A DNA stretch of 64,000 bases, taken from Cyanobacterium sp. Dongsha4 (GTDB lineage: Bacteria; Cyanobacteriota; Cyanobacteriia; Cyanobacteriales; Cyanobacteriaceae). A program made the position numbers and the translations under genes. How positions within the stretch are numbered: the first letter of the stretch is position 1; each line of letters opens with the position of its first letter. The notes beneath the pieces were generated by a model that saw nothing but the letters and a program-made list of their open reading frames with translations, did not search any database and was not told where the DNA came from. The stretch covers positions 3,795,326 to 3,859,325 of the forward strand of contig NZ_CP084098.1 of assembly GCF_036345015.1 (NCBI RefSeq), in the 5' to 3' direction. Positions 17,971 through 27,788 of the stretch are shown one piece after another.

Positions 17971-18955
17971 ACCCTCAGTAACTAACCCTACTATTGCCGA
18001 TATTTACCAAAATATAGAAAGTGGTAAATTAATTCTTAAACCTGATTTTCAACGTAAATTTGTTTGGACTCATGACCATCAAGAGGAATTTATTGATACT
18101 ATCTTAAAAGGCTATCCTTTCCCTGAGATTTATGTTTGTCAAGGAGAAATTGATACTCATAAATTACGGACTATTGAATATGTAATAGATGGACAACAAA
18201 GATTAACAACTATCAAAAAATATATTGATGGGGAACATCAAAAACCTTTAAAAAAAATTCCTAAATATCAAGATTTAACAGAAGAACAAAAACGTAAATT
18301 TCTAGCTTATCAAATGGTAGTGAGAGATATAGGAGAAGTAGATGAGCAAGATATTAGGGAAGTATTTAGAAGAATTAACTTAACTAAATTTAAACTAGAA
18401 GATGTAGAAATTCATAACGCTATTTATAACGGCGAATTTATCCAAACTGCTAAAGATATTTTACATAATATTGATTTAAGTGAATTTTCGGTTTTTTATG
18501 AATCAGAATTTACACGCATGGCAGATTTACACTTTATTCTGTTAGTGATGTCAACCTTAGAAGAAGGGGGTTATTTTTCCCAAGATAAAGAAATCGAAAC
18601 CTATATTGTGCAGTTTAATGATGAATATAAAAATAAAAATCATATAAAAGCTCTATTGATCAAAACCTTTGCTATTATTCAAGATTTAAAATTACCTAAT
18701 GATTCAATTTGGTATCGCAAATCTAACTTTTTTACTTTGGTGATTGAAATAGCTAAACATCAAGGAAATATCCCAGAAAATTTAGCTCATAAATTAACAG
18801 AATTAGAAGAAAATATTATGAACAATAAACATCAAAATAATGAATTTGGCAATTATTACAAATATATGTATGGAGGAACTAATAATAGAACTGCTAGAGT
18901 AACAAGAGGAGAAATTTTTAATAAATATGTTTATTCATATACCAGTCATAAATGA
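17951..18955 (+). CDS. DUF262 protein (ParB/Srx-like fold)
   Basis: The 334-residue protein starts with the DUF262 motif block: PTIADIYQNIESGKLILKPDFQR-like sequence, W near residue 37, then YVIDGQQRLTTIKKYI near 77. This is the family of the GmrSD and BrxU N-terminal domains, with predicted NTPase or DNA-nicking activity. The C-terminal half is helical. No HNH (DUF1524) domain is attached, so a separate effector, or its partner nucleotidyltransferase, would have to complete the activity. Confidence 0.8.
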   Translation: MLAQQIKPSVTNPTIADIYQNIESGKLILKPDFQRKFVWTHDHQEEFIDTILKGYPFPEIYVCQGEIDTHKLRTIEYVIDGQQRLTTIKKYIDGEHQKPLKKIPKYQDLTEEQKRKFLAYQMVVRDIGEVDEQDIREVFRRINLTKFKLEDVEIHNAIYNGEFIQTAKDILHNIDLSEFSVFYESEFTRMADLHFILLVMSTLEEGGYFSQDKEIETYIVQFNDEYKNKNHIKALLIKTFAIIQDLKLPNDSIWYRKSNFFTLVIEIAKHQGNIPENLAHKLTELEENIMNNKHQNNEFGNYYKYMYGGTNNRTARVTRGEIFNKYVYSYTSHK

Positions 18956-18974
18956 TTTGTGAGAAATTTAAGCT

Positions 18975-19011
18975 AAGTTCCCCCTTTATTTAAGGGGGGT
19001 TAGGGGGGATC
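18975..19011. repeat. GC-rich palindromic repeat, copy 2 of 3
   Basis: AAGGGGGGTTAGGGGGGATC ends this copy; the left half CCCCCTTTATTTAAGGGGG can fold. Same unit as at 13549 and 59960. It lies between the DUF262 gene and hsdR. Confidence 0.75.
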
Positions 19012-19129
19012 GTATTCTCATGATTGATTCCTTATTGCTATAGCTGTAACCGAAAATTTAACTAAGATATTATAATCAAAAAGTAATCATAATCTGTATT
19101 TCTCGTTTCACCCTTGCCTTTTTTGAAAA

Positions 19130-22100
19130 ATGCCCCAACAAACAGAATATTTACTTTCAGAATTGCCCACCATTGAACATTTAAAACTACTTCAATGGCA
19201 ACACTTAGAGGGCGATCCTTTTGTTCCTGAAATAACCGATCGAGAGAGCTTTAAAGAGGTACTCTTGACAGATAGACTGAAAAAAGCCATAAAAAGGATT
19301 AATTTAGACGAAAATGGTCAACAATGGTTGGAAGATAGTCAAATCAATACCGCCGTTACAACCTTAGCAAGAGTTACAGGTAATAGCTTATTAGAAATTA
19401 ATCAGCAAGTAAGCGAATTACTGTGGCAGGGTACAATTACCGAGGGAAAAGACGGCAAAAACACCATTATCCATTATATAGACTTTAAAAACCCCGAAAA
19501 TAACGACTTTTTAGCCATAAATCAATTTCGAGTAGATCCCCCTTGGCTAACAGGAGATAAAGGCTTTATTGTGCCTGATATAGTGCTATTTATTAACGGG
19601 ATTCCTTTAGTGGTAATGGAATGTAAAAGCCCAAAACTTAACAATCCCCTTGAACAAGCTATTACCGATTTACTAAAATATTCTAATCAACGTCATACTA
19701 GCACCCCAGAAGGAGCAGAAAAATTATTTTACTATAACTTGTTGATGATTGCAGTCTCCCAACATCAAGCAGTAGTGGAGGCAGTTGGTGGTAGCTATAG
19801 CGATTATACCCCTTGGAAAGACACTTATCCCACCTCAGAAAAAGAAATAGCGAATCAATTAGAAGTAACTGGGCTTAATAATCGTCAAAAGTTAATCGCA
19901 GGGATGTTAAAACCGTCTCATTTACTAGACATATTACATAATTTTACCCTGTTTACCAGAGAACAAACTAAAATAGTCAAAATTATCCCTTACTATCAAC
20001 AATATCGAGCCGTACATAAAGCAATCGATCGACTAGAAAATAACCCCACCCGTAGCCAACACGGTGACACAGATCAAAGAGGAGGGATAATTTGGCATAC
20101 CCAAGGGGCAGGAAAAAGCCTAACAATGGTTTATTTAGTCAAGAAAATTAGAACCACACCAGCCCTAAGAAGATTTAAAATAGTAGTAATCACCGATCGC
20201 ACCGACTTAGAAAAACAACTAGCAGAATCGGCAGTATTAACAGGTGAGCCGATGCAAAAAGCCAAAAACGTGAGACAATTAGAGCAATTACTAGCTCAAA
20301 GCGGTTCGGGGTTAGTTTTCGGCATGATTCAGAAATTTAGAGGAGATACAGAAGAAGAAAATAGTAACAATAATCAAATCAGTATTAGTAACAATCTTAA
20401 TCCTTCAGAAGATATTTTAGTATTCGTGGATGAAGCCCATCGCTCCCATACAAATACCCTACATCTTAACTTGGCTCAAGCCTTGCCCAACTGTGCTAAA
20501 ATTGGCTTTACAGGCACACCTATTGTTAAAAGTGCCAAGAAGACTAGCGCTCAAATTTTTGGTAGTTACATTGATCAATACACCATTAAAGATTCCCAAG
20601 AAGATGGGGTGACATTACCGATTCTATATGAAGGTATTGAAGCAAGGGCAAAAGTAAAACAAGGGGATGATTTAGATCAGATATTTGACTTAATTTTTCA
20701 AGATAAAAGCGAAGCTGAAAAAGCCGCCATTAAACAAAAATATGCTAGTAAAAATCAAGTTTTAGAAGCCACAGAAATTATTGAAGCTAAAGCCAAAGAT
20801 ATGCTAGAGCATTATATTAGCCATATCTTACCCAATGGGTTTAAAGCTCAAATTGCTGTCAGTAGCCGTTCTGCTTCCATTAAATATTATGAGGCACTGA
20901 ATAAAGCCCAACAACAATTAATAGAGGAACTAGAAAAACGAGCCACTATTCTCAAAGAGATAGATATATCAAGCATCGAAACTTTAGACGAAAGAACCCA
21001 ATTTTTAACCCTTGCTTACCAACATCTTGACATCATTAGACGTTTAGAGTTTGCCCCAGTGATTTCAGGTAGTAAAAATGATCCTGACAGTTGGCAAAAA
21101 TGGACAAATGAAAGTAATCAAGAGAACCATATTAAGCGTTTTAAAAAGTCCCTTGATCAAGATGGTTTAGCCTTCCTGATTGTTAAAAGTATGCTCTTAA
21201 CAGGGTTTAATGCACCTTTAGAACAAGTTTTATATTTGGATCGCACCATCAAAGAACATGAATTGCTACAGGCGATCGCCCGTGTTAATCGCACCCATGC
21301 AAAAAAAGGTTATGGTTTAGTAGTTGACTATTATGGCGTTGATATAGCTTCAGCTTTAGCCATGTACGACATCAATGACTTAGAATCAGCATGGAAGGAT
21401 ATAAGAGACGAATTACCAAAGCTACAAGATAAACACCAACGGGTAATCAATTTATTTAAAGAGCATAATTGTGACTATAATAATCTGCAAGAAACTTTAA
21501 ATTTATTTATCGATGAAGGGGAAAAGTTTAGAGTAATATTTACTGAATATTTAAAGGATTTTCTCAATAGCTTAGATGAAATTTTACCTCGTCCAGAAGC
21601 CAAACCTTACCTAAGAGATGCTAAACAGTTCGGCTTAATTCGTAAATCCGTAGCGGACTTATATCGAGATGAACAATTAAATTTAGTGGATGCTAAAGAC
21701 AAAGTAACCGCTTTAATAGACCAATATATAACCATTCAAGGTATTAATCCTCATATACCCCCCATTGATATATTATCCCCAGAGTTCGATCGAAAAGTAG
21801 AAGAATATCAAAACCCGAAAACTCAAGCAGCCGCCATGGAACACGCCGCCCGTGCGTATATCAGCGATAATTATAATGATGATCCTAGTTACTATAAAAA
21901 ACTCAGTGAAAAACTAAAGGAAATAGTAGAACAATTAAAAGAAAATTGGGAAAATCAAGTAATAGCGTTACAAGATTTAGTTCAAGATATAAAACAAGGT
22001 AGAAAAGAAGACAATACAGGTTTAAATCCTGTCACAGAAAGACCATTTTTAAGTTTAATTGAACAATATTCGATCGCAGAATTAGACATCCAAATTAAAG

Positions 22101-22303
22101 CCACGAAGGAAATAGTCAAATTAATTAAGGATGAAATAAGAATAGTTCATTTTTGGCGAAATCCTATTAAACAAAGAGATTTACGGCTAAGCCTGATAGA
22201 ATATATTGACGATCGAGATTTAGTACCTTTTGAACAACAAGAAAAATTAGCCGATGAATTGGTGCAATTAGCTCGTCATAAGCATATCTATTTAACTAAC
22301 TAA
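19130..22303 (+). CDS. hsdR: Type I restriction endonuclease subunit HsdR
   Basis: The 1057-residue protein cuts unmodified DNA after ATP-driven translocation. The N-terminal PD-(D/E)XK nuclease is visible as VPDIVLFINGIPLVVMECK near residues 148-166. The SF2 motor follows: HTQGAGKSLTM near 325, DEAHRSH near 433, GFTGTP near 458 and later QAIARVNRTH. The C-terminal helical region binds the HsdM2S core. Length is normal. It is the last RM subunit gene of the locus. Confidence 0.96.
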   Translation: MPQQTEYLLSELPTIEHLKLLQWQHLEGDPFVPEITDRESFKEVLLTDRLKKAIKRINLDENGQQWLEDSQINTAVTTLARVTGNSLLEINQQVSELLWQGTITEGKDGKNTIIHYIDFKNPENNDFLAINQFRVDPPWLTGDKGFIVPDIVLFINGIPLVVMECKSPKLNNPLEQAITDLLKYSNQRHTSTPEGAEKLFYYNLLMIAVSQHQAVVEAVGGSYSDYTPWKDTYPTSEKEIANQLEVTGLNNRQKLIAGMLKPSHLLDILHNFTLFTREQTKIVKIIPYYQQYRAVHKAIDRLENNPTRSQHGDTDQRGGIIWHTQGAGKSLTMVYLVKKIRTTPALRRFKIVVITDRTDLEKQLAESAVLTGEPMQKAKNVRQLEQLLAQSGSGLVFGMIQKFRGDTEEENSNNNQISISNNLNPSEDILVFVDEAHRSHTNTLHLNLAQALPNCAKIGFTGTPIVKSAKKTSAQIFGSYIDQYTIKDSQEDGVTLPILYEGIEARAKVKQGDDLDQIFDLIFQDKSEAEKAAIKQKYASKNQVLEATEIIEAKAKDMLEHYISHILPNGFKAQIAVSSRSASIKYYEALNKAQQQLIEELEKRATILKEIDISSIETLDERTQFLTLAYQHLDIIRRLEFAPVISGSKNDPDSWQKWTNESNQENHIKRFKKSLDQDGLAFLIVKSMLLTGFNAPLEQVLYLDRTIKEHELLQAIARVNRTHAKKGYGLVVDYYGVDIASALAMYDINDLESAWKDIRDELPKLQDKHQRVINLFKEHNCDYNNLQETLNLFIDEGEKFRVIFTEYLKDFLNSLDEILPRPEAKPYLRDAKQFGLIRKSVADLYRDEQLNLVDAKDKVTALIDQYITIQGINPHIPPIDILSPEFDRKVEEYQNPKTQAAAMEHAARAYISDNYNDDPSYYKKLSEKLKEIVEQLKENWENQVIALQDLVQDIKQGRKEDNTGLNPVTERPFLSLIEQYSIAELDIQIKATKEIVKLIKDEIRIVHFWRNPIKQRDLRLSLIEYIDDRDLVPFEQQEKLADELVQLARHKHIYLTN

Positions 22304-22344
22304 ATATTATCAAATCAATTTGCCCCTTGCCTTTTTATCCTGAA

Positions 22345-23043
22345 ATGAATACTATTAGATTCGGTGAATTAGAATTTGAACTACGTCAGAGTAAAAAACG
22401 TAAAACTATAGGAATTACTGTTGAAAGAGATGGAAGTTTAATTTTAGCAGTGCCTCCTGATGCTTCTCAAGATTCGATCGCTAAAACAGTAGAAAAACGT
22501 CGTTTATGGATTTATCGCCATTTAATCAGAAAAGAAAATTTAAACCAAAATCAACTGACAAAAGAATATGTGTCAGGGGAAGGGTTCTATTATTTAGGAC
22601 GTAGCTATAGGCTGAAAATTATTGACCATGAGATCAATCATAATCCTCTAAATTTATATCAAGGACAATTTTACTTATTAAATAGTGCTTTACCTTCAGC
22701 TAGAGAACATTTTATTGCATGGTATCGAACTCATTTACTTACTTATTTAAACAATAAAATTAGCCTTTTTTATAACCGTATAGGTGTCGAACCTAAATCC
22801 ATAAAAGTCAGGGAATTAGGCACAAGATGGGGATCATGTACGGACAATAAAAATCTTTGTTTTCATTGGCGAGTAGCAATGCTTCCCCCTGAAATAATCA
22901 AGTATTTATTAGTACATGAAATGATCCATTTATTAGAAGCATCCCACAATCAATTATTTTGGCAAAAGCTAGAACAAGTCATCCCAGATTATTTAGAGAA
23001 AAAACAATGGTTAGCTTACAACGGTGTAAAGTTCAATCTCTAA
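22345..23043 (+). CDS. YgjP-like metallopeptidase (SprT/WLM type)
   Basis: The 232-residue protein has the zinc site HEMIHLLEASHN (HExxH near residue 191, third histidine further on) and, before it, the YgjP-type block LGTRWGSCTDNKNLCFHWR. I use the ATG at 22345. Genes of this family often follow hsdR in type I RM loci, where they are thought to be part of the module, though the substrate is unknown. It ends about 260 bases before the three end repeats of island 1. Confidence 0.85.
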   Translation: MNTIRFGELEFELRQSKKRKTIGITVERDGSLILAVPPDASQDSIAKTVEKRRLWIYRHLIRKENLNQNQLTKEYVSGEGFYYLGRSYRLKIIDHEINHNPLNLYQGQFYLLNSALPSAREHFIAWYRTHLLTYLNNKISLFYNRIGVEPKSIKVRELGTRWGSCTDNKNLCFHWRVAMLPPEIIKYLLVHEMIHLLEASHNQLFWQKLEQVIPDYLEKKQWLAYNGVKFNL

Positions 23044-23308
23044 ATCTATTTTCCTTTTCCGATAGTTAATATAGCTCACTATTGAAAAATAATTAATAGC
23101 GAATCTCAAACATCCTTGATTTTATCATCTATAATACATATAACAAATTTTACGGCACTGAGACACGATCGCATAATGCAACTAAAGAGAGCGATCGCCT
23201 CTGATATTTTCACCAAACCAATGGATTTATTTTGATGATAGAATTGTTATCAATACAATGTACATTACTACCGTCTTTCAATGCTTATTCTGTAAGGGAT
23301 TTTAAAAT

Positions 23309-23465
23309 TATACAACTTTATTTCCTTATTTTTAGAACAATGTAGTTTATAAAGTTAAACCAAAACTCTAAAAATATACAACTTTATTTTTTAAGGATGT
23401 AAAAAGTTAAATGAAAATACGAGATTAAAAGCAATGAAATTATACAACTTTATTACCCTATTACA
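23309..23465 (+). repeat. Distal end of island 1 with three evenly spaced transposase-site repeats
   Basis: TATACAACTTTATT occurs at 23309, 23375 and 23441, exactly 66 bases apart. After the last copy the end reads ACCCTATTACA and stops at 23465, 11 bases from the site, the mirror of the glmS-proximal end. Three spaced sites are what the left end of Tn7 shows for TnsB. The surrounding 23044-23556 stretch has no gene. Confidence 0.88.
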
Positions 23466-23470
23466 CCTTT

Positions 23471-23516
23471 TGTATAATTTTAAATAAAGTCTTAGATTTA
23501 AAAATAAAGTTGTACA
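23471..23516 (+). repeat. Proximal-type end of a second Tn7-like element
   Basis: Directly after the CCTTT duplication the sequence restarts with TGTATAATTTTAAATAAAGT. It carries AATAAAGT at 23483 and AATAAAGTTGTACA at 23503, 20 bases apart. Orientation and spacing match a glmS-proximal (Tn7R-like) end. It would have been next to glmS before island 1 arrived. Confidence 0.75.
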
Positions 23517-23556
23517 CTTCGATTATGTATTATAACAAGTTTAAATAAATCACAAG

Positions 23557-25206
23557 GTGAAGAAAATTACAGAGGTTACTAGAAGACAAATTGCTAATTT
23601 ATTTTATAAAGAATTCAATTATTGGGGGGATTATGGAGATGATGATGAGGAAATTAAATTTTTAGAAAGACTGTATGATTTAGAAAAATTACCATCAACC
23701 GATGACAGATTCAAAGATGCTAAGGGCGATATTTGGCAACATCGAATCAATAACTGGGATTTGCCAAATAATAACTGGATTGTCAAAGATAAAGACGATC
23801 GATTTAATCTAAATGATGGTAATGATGACGAATATCTATTAAAATTTCTGTCTGAAACATTACATCCTGCTGTTAGAGAATCAGAAAATGTACAGGAATT
23901 ACTTAAAAGATATAATAATATTTTGTCAGTGGATGGTTATAAAATTATAGAAATCAATAAATTATCGAATCGTCCAGTTTACGGATTTCGTGAAATCAAT
24001 AATCAAATAAAGTTTTCAAGTAATATATTAATGAAACCAATTCAAAAAATTCTTTTTGGCAGTCCAGGTACTGGTAAAAGTTATCAAATTCGTGAAATTG
24101 CTCAACAACAATTAAATATTCAGATTGATGAATTTACCAAAACGTCTCTCAATATCGTAAAAGCTGTTTTTCATCCTGAATATAGTTATGCTGATTTTAT
24201 GGGTAAATTATTACCTTTTACTCAGGGAAATTCAGTAATTTATAAATTTTATCCCGGACACTTTTTGAAGATATTAGGGAAGGCTTATAAATCTCTGATT
24301 GATGGTAAAAATGAGAATTATTTATTAGTGATTGATGAATTAAATAGAGGAAATAGCGCCGCTATTTTTGGAAATATTTTTCAATTATTAGACAGGGAAA
24401 GTGATGGATGGTCAAGCTATGAAATCGATATTTCTGAAATGGAATTAGTGGGTTTATTTCAAGCTATGAATATAAAAGTTGAGATTTCTACACATAATGA
24501 AATTAACGTACAATTTTCAGATATTGGAAAAGATAGTTATGATAAAGTATTAACTAAAGAATCAGAAAAGTTTAGGGAGCAAAATCATTATGAAGGATTT
24601 TTAATTTGTAATTTTTTACGACAATGTCAAATAAAATTACCTCCTAATTTATCAATTATTGGTACAATAAACACCTCTGATGAATCAATTTATTATCTGG
24701 ATACTGCTTTTAAAAGACGTTGGGATTGGGGTTCAGTTAATGCACCAGTCGGAGAATTTCATGAAGATAATATTCCAAAAGAATTATTAGATGTAGAATT
24801 AATTATTAATGATCAAGATAAAAATTTTTGGTGTTTTTATATAATAGGAATTAATGAGTGAATAAAATCTAATTATCAAACTATTAGACGTATTGAAGAT
24901 AAGATGATTGGATGGTGGTTTATTAAGCCTGAAAAAGATAAAATTGAACTTCAACAAGTGAAAGATAAGTTAATGTTTTATTTATGGGATAGTGTATTTG
25001 GTAGGGATAAAAAGCCTTTAGAGAGTTTTCTTAGTGATGATAAAGATTCTATAGTAAAACTTGCACTTTATTCAGACTTTTTAAACCTAACAGAAGTATT
25101 TTTAGATAAAGTATTACTGTTAGGAAAAACTCAATATAAAGGGGAATATTTTTATCAAAAAATTGAACTTGAACTAACGGAAAAACTAGATAAAATAGCT
25201 TTTTAA
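23557..25206 (+). pseudogene. mcrB: AbiJ-NTD3-McrB fusion GTPase with an in-frame stop
   Basis: The N-terminal 150 residues match the AbiJ-NTD3 domain: ITEVTRRQIANLF, LERLYDLEKLPS, QHRINNWDLPNNNWI and LHPAVRE. Then comes the McrB AAA+ motor: GSPGTGKSYQI near 167, VIDELNRGNSAAIFG near 258, GTINTSD near 368 and KRRWDW. The motor drives the McrC nuclease in modified-DNA restriction. A TGA at 24859-24861 splits the frame. Beyond it, in the same frame, the McrB C-terminus resumes (RRIEDKMIGWWFI, LWDSVFGRDK) to 25206. The start is a GTG. It is either a recent nonsense mutation or two polypeptides. Confidence 0.85.
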
Positions 25207-25231
25207 AATAAAAATTTTTAGTTTAATTCAA

Positions 25232-27115
25232 ATGATTAACTTTAACTCTTTAAAATTAGTTGTCAATAATAAGTATTCTTTTGTCGGGATTGACAAACAA
25301 GAAGATAGTTTGCGTTTTTGTTTACCTAAAGGTTTTAATTTGCAAAAATCTAAATTAGATAACTTTAATATTAAAAGAGATTTATTTTTTCTCTTCTATA
25401 AAATTTTGATAACCTTTAAAAGTATTTGTTTAGAAAAAGGTTATTTAGATAATAATATTAAACAGTTAACAAACGATCGAGATGGAGTTATAAAAACTAA
25501 AATTGGTTCTAATATTGAAAATAATGGAGAAAATAACGAGAATATTTTTTATTCTAAAATTGATATTCTTGGTAAATTATTAGATGCTTATAATGAGCCA
25601 AAAATTTTAAGTTTAGCCTCTCGATTAGGTAATACAAATCAATTTAATTTATCAAAAATTCATAAATATTTACATCAAGGTGTTTATTTGCCTAATAATG
25701 CTATTTATGTAGATCAAATGCTTCTTCCAAAAAAAGTAGTTCAATTTGAATCTACTGATATAGTCACCATGTATTGCTACTTATTTTGTGAGATAAAACA
25801 GCAATTAAAAGAAACTATAAATCCAAAAATTATATCTTTAGGTGAAGATTTTAGAGAACGTTATTTAAACTCTCAAGATAGTCTTTTTGATGAAAATACT
25901 TACGAATCTGTTTTAAATTTACTCAAAGATGCTTTAGAAACGATCGACAATTATACAGCGATAAAAGATGCTGATTATTGGGAATATTATGATGCGCTCG
26001 AACTATTTTTATATGGTGACTTAAATCAAGCTGAAGAAGGAGCAATTTGGGGTATAAATAATTTTCATACGGTGTGGGAATCAATGTGTTTAACTTACTT
26101 AGCAGAAAATAATGATTTATCTTGTTTATTACATTGTGATACTCGGTATTTAAGTTCAAGAATTATAGATAAACTGAAGGCATCAGAAAAAGTTATTGAC
26201 ATAGGTAATGTTTTTAAAATAAATGGTGTTTGTTTAAACCCTGATGCTGTTTTATATAATTCAATAAATATTAATCTTAAAAAAGACAAAATTTATCAGC
26301 TCCTTATTGATAAATGGAATGATTATGGATATAGAACACAATTTAATTATAAATGGGATAAAGATAATTATTATAGTTATAAAAAGGGTGAATTTATTGA
26401 AATTAAAATTGCTTATAAAAATCAAGATCAAAAATATACAGGAGAAATATTATCGATAATTTACAATCAACAAGAACAATATACAAAAACAAAATATTTA
26501 GTTATTGATTACCCACTACCTAAAAATTTTTATTCGTTTTGGGACATTCCAGAAATAATAGATAATGAATGTTTTAATCTCATGTTTTATTTTAATCACT
26601 TTTTTTATTTAGCCTTTGAAAATAGAATATTTACTTGGGAAAAATTTTGTGAAAATATATTAAAACCATTAGATATTAGTTTTGATAGTTGTGGTAAGTT
26701 TAGTGAAGATAATGTGTTTACTACATCGCTTTTTAGGTATAAATCATCAGAAGAAAAAATTAGAAATCAATTTAATAAATTTATGACTCAAATATTTAAT
26801 AGTCAAAATACTTCGGTAAAATTTATTGACATAAAATATCATCATTCTCGTTACTTCTTCAATACTAATAATAAGCAAGAAAATAAAGAAAAAAATGTGA
26901 GAAAGCAATTTGTTTATGAATATTTATTACAAAAGAGATTAAAACAAAATTTTGATAGTAACTATCTGCCGAATATTGAAAGTAGTTTTTGGATTCCTGA
27001 TTATCGCCCCGATGATTCAAACTTAGTTAAGAAACATCAAATTTTTCTTGATGATTACATTGAATTAAATAAAGTTAATTTCTTATTACTTGCTGAAAAT
27101 TATAGTGCTTATTAA
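25232..27115 (+). CDS. mcrC: McrC-like nuclease subunit
   Basis: The 627-residue protein lies 25 bases after the mcrB tail. The N-terminal half binds the McrB ring (YGDLNQAEEGAIWGINNFHTVWE near residue 264 is typical of these variants). The C-terminal half has the PD-(D/E)XK core: LNPDAVLY near 335 and KFIDIKYH near 531. It would cut DNA with modified bases when driven by McrB. It is longer than classical E. coli McrC and very rich in Asn, Lys and Ile. Confidence 0.85.
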   Translation: MINFNSLKLVVNNKYSFVGIDKQEDSLRFCLPKGFNLQKSKLDNFNIKRDLFFLFYKILITFKSICLEKGYLDNNIKQLTNDRDGVIKTKIGSNIENNGENNENIFYSKIDILGKLLDAYNEPKILSLASRLGNTNQFNLSKIHKYLHQGVYLPNNAIYVDQMLLPKKVVQFESTDIVTMYCYLFCEIKQQLKETINPKIISLGEDFRERYLNSQDSLFDENTYESVLNLLKDALETIDNYTAIKDADYWEYYDALELFLYGDLNQAEEGAIWGINNFHTVWESMCLTYLAENNDLSCLLHCDTRYLSSRIIDKLKASEKVIDIGNVFKINGVCLNPDAVLYNSININLKKDKIYQLLIDKWNDYGYRTQFNYKWDKDNYYSYKKGEFIEIKIAYKNQDQKYTGEILSIIYNQQEQYTKTKYLVIDYPLPKNFYSFWDIPEIIDNECFNLMFYFNHFFYLAFENRIFTWEKFCENILKPLDISFDSCGKFSEDNVFTTSLFRYKSSEEKIRNQFNKFMTQIFNSQNTSVKFIDIKYHHSRYFFNTNNKQENKEKNVRKQFVYEYLLQKRLKQNFDSNYLPNIESSFWIPDYRPDDSNLVKKHQIFLDDYIELNKVNFLLLAENYSAY

Positions 27116-27193
27116 GTAAGAATTGAAGATGTATTGATGAATAAGAATAACAGTAGGCTAATTATTTTATCTTTTTGTTTCGATAAGTTCTAT

Positions 27194-27779
27194 TAGGTGA
27201 TAAAATTCCTTTCGATCATGGTTATCTTTTATATTCTGCTATCTCACGCCTATTTCCTATTATTCATGATATAGATGATTTAAGTATTTTACCCATTATT
27301 GGAAAGCCCGAATTTCCCCAAAATCTTTATTTAACCCCCGAATCTCAATTATGTTTGCGTTTATTCACTGATAAAGTACCTTTGATTTATCGTTTAGCTG
27401 GAAAAACACTAAATCTTAATAACGATAAGATTCGTTTAGGCTTACCAGAATCTCAAGAATTAGAAGGATGCGGTCAGCGTGGCTGTGCCTTTGGCATCGC
27501 CTCTATGCACGATTGGTTATCATTAGAGGTTTTGATGAACCTAATGGCTTTATTAAAGCCGTAGAGCGTCAATTAGAAAGCCTGAATATCTTAGCAAAGG
27601 TCAATTTAACCACTAAATCAGGAAAACCCATCCGCCGCACCATGAAAATAAAAGGAAAAACATTGATTGGTTTCGGAGTAGAAATAACTGAATTAAGTGA
27701 AAATAATTCGATTTTACTTCAAGAACAAGGTATTGGGGGAAAGCATAAAATGGGATGTGGAGTATTTGTACCAATGTAA
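27194..27779 (+). pseudogene. cas6: cas6 (Cmx6 type), island 2 copy, frameshifted
   Basis: This is nearly identical to the island 1 copy from TAGGTGATAAAATTCC (27194) on, but the N-terminal codons are missing. A 23-base insertion (27473-27495) sits in the middle of a HIP1 site, which still reads GCGATCGC in the other copy. It shifts the frame, so the two halves are read in different frames. The C-terminal GIGGKHKMGCGVFVP is intact. It is clearly not functional as a single protein. Confidence 0.85.
27473..27497. repeat. Small dispersed element inserted in a HIP1 site
   Basis: CGTGGCTGTGCCTTTGGCAT interrupts GCG/ATCGC in this cas6 copy; the island 1 copy lacks it. A sister sequence, CGTAGCTGTGCCGAAGGCAT, is at 53181-53200, in a place that corresponds to the HIP1 site at the end of the WYL gene (52377). 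The 7-base arms GCTGTGCC...GGCA can fold. Confidence 0.7.
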
Positions 27780-27788
27780 AAATCATTA

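Larger units (their letters stand above)
1397..23470. mobile_element. Tn7-like island 1 at attTn7 (element 1402-23465 plus 5-base target duplications)
   Basis: The element starts TGTGATAGGGG at 1402 and ends CCCTATTACA at 23465. The outer 24 bases are inverted copies with two mismatches. Both ends carry the 14-mer AATAAAGTTGTATA (1413-1426, and inverted at 23441-23454), 11 bases inside the tip. The 5 bases outside each tip are CCTTT (1397-1401, 23466-23470), a target duplication of the size Tn7-family transposases make. Insertion is 25 bases after the glmS stop, as for Tn7. Inside are secreted proteins, cas6-cas8 fragments, a type II and a type I RM locus, TA pairs and a tnsD pseudogene, but no tnsA, tnsB or tnsC. 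It is therefore non-autonomous or decayed. Confidence 0.9.

Noticed and set aside
23044-23308. A gene or RNA between the YgjP-like gene and the end repeats
   Set aside because: No open frame with family marks, no tRNA-like fold; only AT-rich DNA with two HIP1-like sites.
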